From Candidatus Eisenbacteria bacterium (lineage in GTDB: Bacteria > Desulfobacterota > Binatia > DP-6), in contig DATJZY010000043.1 of NCBI GenBank assembly GCA_035577985.1, positions 1 through 56,723 on the forward strand: DNA of 56,723 bases, given 5' to 3'. The translations under genes and the position numbers were made by a program. This document shows, piece after piece, positions 53,417 to 56,723 of the stretch; positions within the stretch are counted from its first letter, which is position 1; every line of letters starts with the position of its first letter. The notes below the pieces were generated by a model. That model worked only from the letters and a program-made list of their open reading frames with translations, was not told the DNA's origin and did no database searches.

Positions 53417-54247
53417 TCAGAACTTCTCCGGGACGAACTTATACGGGTAGTCGGGCTCACGGTAGCCGTGCGCCTTCTGGCGCTTCGGCAGCTCGATCGC
53501 GTCGCGCGGCAGCTTCTTGTACGGGATCCGGCTCAAGAGGTGCGTGATGACGTTCAGGCGCGCGCGCCGCTTGTCGTCCGAGCGGACGACGTACCAGGGC
53601 GCCCACGCCGTGTCGGTCGCCTGGAACATCTCGTCGCGTGCGCGCGAGTAGTCGTACCAGCGTCGGTAGGATTCGAGGTCCATCGGCGAGAGCTTCCAGA
53701 TCTTGCGGCCGTCGTGGATGCGCGCCTCGAGGCGGCGCGTCTGCTCCTCCATGCCGACCTCGAGCCAGTACTTGAGGAGGACGATCCCCTCGTCGACCAT
53801 GATCTTCTCGAAGGCCGGCGCGAGCTCGAGGAACCGCTTCGTCTCCTCCTCGGAGCAGAAGCCCATCACGCGCTCGACTCCGGCGCGGTTGTACCAGCTG
53901 CGGTCCCAGATCACGACCTCACCCGCCGCGGGGACGTGGTTCACGTACCGCCTGAGGTACATCTGGCTCTTCTCGCGCTCGGTCGGCGTGGGCAGCGCGA
54001 CGACGCGAAACACGCGCGGGCTCACCCGCTCGGTGATCGCCTTGATCGTCCCGCCCTTGCCGGCGCCGTCGCGGCCCTCGAAGACGATGCAGATCTTGAG
54101 CCCCTTGTGCTTGACCCATTCCTGCAGCTTCACGAGATCGACGTGCAGCTTGGCGAGACGCTTCTCGTAGTCCCTGCGGCCGAGCCGTTCCGATCTTTCC
54201 TTCCGGGCGCGGCCGCCGTCTTTGGACGCCTTCTCTCGTGATGCCAT
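53417..54247 (-). CDS. ppk2: Polyphosphate kinase 2
   Basis: 276 residues, one PPK2 domain. Walker A EGRDGAGKGGTIKA (about 57-70), lid QMYLRRYVNHVPAAGEV and Walker B VIWDRSWYNR (Asp115), followed by CSEEETKRFLELAPAFEKIM. It uses polyphosphate to phosphorylate nucleoside (di)phosphates; the single-domain size fits the class that phosphorylates diphosphates, but class cannot be proven by eye. The basic N-terminus (REKASKDGGRARKER) may bind polyphosphate. 76 bases upstream of adhP. Confidence 0.95.
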   Translation of the reverse strand: MASREKASKDGGRARKERSERLGRRDYEKRLAKLHVDLVKLQEWVKHKGLKICIVFEGRDGAGKGGTIKAITERVSPRVFRVVALPTPTEREKSQMYLRRYVNHVPAAGEVVIWDRSWYNRAGVERVMGFCSEEETKRFLELAPAFEKIMVDEGIVLLKYWLEVGMEEQTRRLEARIHDGRKIWKLSPMDLESYRRWYDYSRARDEMFQATDTAWAPWYVVRSDDKRRARLNVITHLLSRIPYKKLPRDAIELPKRQKAHGYREPDYPYKFVPEKF

Positions 54248-54272
54248 CTCGGTCCTCCTAAGCGCGCGGGCT

Positions 54273-54524
54273 TCAGCGGTCTTCCTGGCGCGCCGCCACC
54301 GCGGCGACGTTCCCGGGCGCGGCGCCGCTCAGCTCGCCGAGGAACGCCTCGAGCGCGGCGTGTACGGACGGACACACCGTACTCCGGTCGAGGTGCGCGC
54401 CGAGGCCGCGCCGTTCGACCTGCACGCGGACCGGCCGATTCGCCCGCGCGAACTTGAACGCGATGCCTTCCATCACGTCGCCGCGAAGCGATGCGCGGCG
54501 GCTCTCCGCCATCTCCGTGCTCAC
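54273..54524 (-). CDS. Small protein of unknown function
   Basis: 83 residues from GTG at 54524, overlapping the permease stop (GTGA); an ATG at 54512 is an alternative. It reads VSTEMAESRRASLRGDVMEG, IAFKFARANRPVRVQVERRG, then a Cys-containing middle (STVCPSVHAALEAFLGELSG) and ends ARQEDR. No family recognised and no membrane segment. Coupling to the ABC permease suggests a partner of that transporter or of PPK2, which follows 25 bases later. Confidence 0.55.
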   Translation of the reverse strand: MSTEMAESRRASLRGDVMEGIAFKFARANRPVRVQVERRGLGAHLDRSTVCPSVHAALEAFLGELSGAAPGNVAAVAARQEDR

Positions 54525-55642
54525 ACCATCGTGCCGATCGTGGCGCGAAAACGCGCCAGCGCGTAGCCGAACAGCGCTGCGCCAATGCCGAAGAGGACGA
54601 CGAACTGCCGCCACACCACATCCAGCCCCGCCCCGCGATAGAGGATCGCCTGCGCCAGCATCACGAAATGCGTCGTGGGAGCGGCCAGCATCACCGTCTG
54701 CACGAAGCTCGGCATGCTCTCGCGCGGCGTGATTCCGCCGGACAACATCAACAGGGGGATCAGGGTGATCATGAACAGCAGCCCGAACTGTGGCATCGAG
54801 CGCGCGATCGTGCCGAGGAACATGCCGAGCGACGTCGTCGCGAAGAGGTTCAGCGCTGCGCCGACGAGGAACAATGCGACCGACCCCTCGACCGGCATCG
54901 CGAGCACGCCTCGGATGACGAACGCGAGCGACAGGCCGCAGACCACGAGGACCACGAGGCCGTTCGCCCACACCTTGCTGGTCATGATCTCGAACGGCGT
55001 GACGGGCATCACGAGCAGATGCTCGACGGTGCCATGCTCGCGCTCGCGGATGAGTGCCGCGCCGGTGAGCACGACGGAGAGCATGGTCACCTGGTTGATC
55101 AGCTCCATGATGCCGCCGAACCAGGTCTTCGTGAGCTGCGGGTTGAAGCGCACCCGCTCGGCCAGGTCGACCGGGAGCGACATCCTGGACCGGTGGCGCT
55201 CGGCGAACGCCTGCACCTCGGTCGCGACGATCTCCTGGACGTAGACGCTGCCCGTGTACGCCTGCGACATGCGGGTCGCATCGACGTTGAGCTGCATCGT
55301 CGGCCGACGCCCGGCCAGGAGATCGCGCTGGAAATCCGGCGGGATGTCCAGCGCGAACGTGTCGTCCCCGACGTCCATCCTCGCGTCCATCTCCTGCTGC
55401 GTGATGAACGACGGCGGCGTGAAGTACGGCAGGTAGAAGGCGCCCGAGATGCGCGTCGAGAGCGGCGACCAGTCCTCGTCCACGATGCCGATCGACGCAC
55501 GATTGAGCGTCTCCGGCATCACCGTGGCGGCGGCGTAGACCGCGAAGGTGAAGCCCCAGAAGATCAGGAACAGCATCACGGGGTCGCGCGCGAGACTGCG
55601 CAGCTCCTTGACGCCCAGGTGAAGGATGTTCGACGCGCGCAC
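54521..55642 (-). CDS. ABC-2 type transporter permease (YhhJ-like)
   Basis: 373 residues. An N-terminal membrane helix (DPVMLFLIFWGFTFAVYAAA), a large extracytoplasmic domain of about 150 residues, then five helices, with the family motif LIREREHGTVEHLLVMPVTP before the second helix. This is the YhhJ/YhiI-type exporter permease. GTG start, 3 bases after the other permease stop. Together with the upstream ATPase-permease it should form an exporter for small molecules or drugs; substrate unknown. Confidence 0.9.
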   Translation of the reverse strand: MRASNILHLGVKELRSLARDPVMLFLIFWGFTFAVYAAATVMPETLNRASIGIVDEDWSPLSTRISGAFYLPYFTPPSFITQQEMDARMDVGDDTFALDIPPDFQRDLLAGRRPTMQLNVDATRMSQAYTGSVYVQEIVATEVQAFAERHRSRMSLPVDLAERVRFNPQLTKTWFGGIMELINQVTMLSVVLTGAALIREREHGTVEHLLVMPVTPFEIMTSKVWANGLVVLVVCGLSLAFVIRGVLAMPVEGSVALFLVGAALNLFATTSLGMFLGTIARSMPQFGLLFMITLIPLLMLSGGITPRESMPSFVQTVMLAAPTTHFVMLAQAILYRGAGLDVVWRQFVVLFGIGAALFGYALARFRATIGTMV

Positions 55643-55645
55643 GAC

Positions 55646-56723
55646 TCACTTCTCCTGCTTCTGGAGCAGCGCCCCGGTGAGCGCGAGCAGCACGGGCACG
55701 GTGATCAGCAGCGGAACGAACGACAGCCGCAGGGGGTAGAAGCCGAGCGCCTTCGAGAACGTGCCGCGGGCGATGGTGAGGTAGTGGGTGGTCGGGAAGA
55801 CGGCCCCGATGATCGCACCGAATCCCTGGAGCGAGGACACGGGGTTGATCATTCCGGAGAACTGTGAGGCGGGCAGGAACGTCATGATCGCCGTCCCGAA
55901 GATGGCCGCGACCTGGCTGCGAACGAACGTCGAGATCAGCAGCCCGATCGCCGTGGCGGTGCCGACGTAGATGAGCGTCGCGACCACCAGCGTCACGAAG
56001 CTGCCCTTCAGCGGCACGCCGAACACGGTGATCGCGAGCAGCACCATCGTGACGAAGTTGATCATCGCGAGCACGACATAGGGCAGCTGCTTCCCGAGCA
56101 GGAACTCGAGCCGCGTCGTCGGCGTGACGTAGAAATTGACGATGGAGCCCATCTCCTTCTCGCGCACGACGCTGAGCGCGGCGAGCATCGCCGGGATGAA
56201 CATCAGCAGCAGCGGGATCACCGCCGGCACCATCGCGACGATGCTCTTGACGTCGGGGTTGTAGCGATAGCGCAGCGCGATCTGGAACTGGTCCGCCGGA
56301 TTCGACACGCCGAGCTCGCGTGTCTTCTCCCGCAGCCACTCCGCGTGGATCTCCCGCATGTAGCCGCGGATCGTCTCGCCGCGGTTCGGCATCGCCCCGT
56401 CGATCCAGGCGGCGACCTGCACCGGCCGGCGCCGGGCGACGTCGCGACCGAAGCCGGGCGGCAGCTCGATCGCCAGGCTGAGCTCGCCGGATCGCATGCG
56501 GCGATCCAGATCGTCGTAGTCGGTGATCGGCGCGAGCTCCGTGAAGTAGCGGTTCGAGCCGAACAGGTTGAGCGCGTAGTCCCGGCTGATCGTCGTGTCG
56601 TCGCGGTCGAGCACGGCGAAGGTGAGATGCTCGACGTCGAGCGTGATCCCGTACCCCATGATGAACATGAGGATGACGGTGCCGAGCCCGGCCATGGTGA
56701 GGCGAACGGGATCGCGGCGCAGC
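55646..56723 (-). CDS. ABC-2 permease, C-terminal part of an RbbA/YhiH-type gene (cut by window end)
   Basis: The open frame runs off the right edge (LRRDPVRLT precedes MAGLG without a stop), so at least 358 residues of a longer protein are seen. First membrane helix [20 protein letters not shown], then the extracytoplasmic domain, then [20 protein letters not shown], the ABC-2 motif, and about five helices ending [20 protein letters not shown]. The two permeases in tandem match the yhiI-rbbA-yhhJ type of exporter, where this chain is fused to or follows ATPase domains. The ATPase part lies outside the window. Confidence 0.88.
   Translation of the reverse strand, partial: LRRDPVRLTMAGLGTVILMFIMGYGITLDVEHLTFAVLDRDDTTISRDYALNLFGSNRYFTELAPITDYDDLDRRMRSGELSLAIELPPGFGRDVARRRPVQVAAWIDGAMPNRGETIRGYMREIHAEWLREKTRELGVSNPADQFQIALRYRYNPDVKSIVAMVPAVIPLLLMFIPAMLAALSVVREKEMGSIVNFYVTPTTRLEFLLGKQLPYVVLAMINFVTMVLLAITVFGVPLKGSFVTLVVATLIYVGTATAIGLLISTFVRSQVAAIFGTAIMTFLPASQFSGMINPVSSLQGFGAIIGAVFPTTHYLTIARGTFSKALGFYPLRLSFVPLLITVPVLLALTGALLQKQEK

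Overview
This is a high-GC bacterial chromosome segment (roughly two thirds G+C by eye) with tightly packed operons joined by ATGA/GTGA stop-start overlaps and frequent GTG starts. No rRNA, intact tRNA, CRISPR array or phage block is present. The gene content (steroid-type and aromatic catabolism, an energy-converting-hydrogenase-related complex, Thr-rich-linker secreted proteins with a Cys-spaced mini-module, small zinc ribbons) suggests an uncultivated deltaproteobacterium-like or Binatota-like lineage, probably a metagenome contig. That placement is inference.

Layout. 1-5.0 kb: end of a DUF1993 gene, a gutted methyltransferase, then a catabolic operon (cytochrome P450, Ltp2-like thiolase-fold protein without the nucleophilic Cys, DUF35 partner) facing a canonical SCP-x-type thiolase. 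5.3-10.5 kb: small zinc-ribbon proteins, a zinc alcohol dehydrogenase-like enzyme, a LysR regulator and a large secreted protein. 10.7-15.1 kb: a scar (gpsA 5' stub joined to a tRNA-Gly 3' half), plsC, and a desaturase/ferredoxin-reductase operon divergent from a TetR regulator. 15.3-16.8 kb: nitroreductase and cytidylate-kinase-like protein. 16.9-24.9 kb: an excisionase-HTH/PTS-EIIA fusion followed by six overlapping or closely spaced genes for a group-4-hydrogenase-like complex whose large subunit lacks the NiFe cysteines (an Ehr complex). 25.4-33.0 kb: one 2514-codon gene joining zinc ribbons, a class III cyclase, an AAA-type ATPase, TPR-like helices and ten tandem NTF2/SnoaL-like domains arranged as five dyads; gene debris lies on both sides. 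33.5-40.3 kb: TPP enzyme, TetR, gutted amidohydrolase, F420-type oxidoreductase, extradiol dioxygenase and HsaA-like monooxygenase in one operon, divergent from an AraC regulator across a long palindrome. 40.4-44.1 kb: small conserved unknowns, a duplicated gene start joined to a Fis-type HTH stub, and two lipoproteins. 44.1-46.4 kb: a DACNV/DisA_N-like protein with a decayed coupled partner, and a cytochrome c. 46.4 kb-end: one long minus-strand series: ABC-2 permeases, PPK2, AdhP, glycogen phosphorylase, phosphoglucomutase, MalQ, and a transaldolase 5' stub fused in frame to the cytochrome c.

How it works together. The glycogen phosphorylase/phosphoglucomutase/MalQ set would mobilise storage glucan to glucose 6-phosphate next to polyphosphate and alcohol metabolism. 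The P450/Ltp2/DUF35 and HsaA/HsaC-like sets fit growth on sterol-like or aromatic carbon. The Ehr complex would couple an unknown redox reaction to ion movement under control of a phosphorylation-sensing HTH-EIIA protein. A striking window-wide theme is gene scars: at least eight stubs, several of which keep the original start and stop in frame. They may reflect real genome erosion or a collapsed assembly, and reads spanning the joints would decide.
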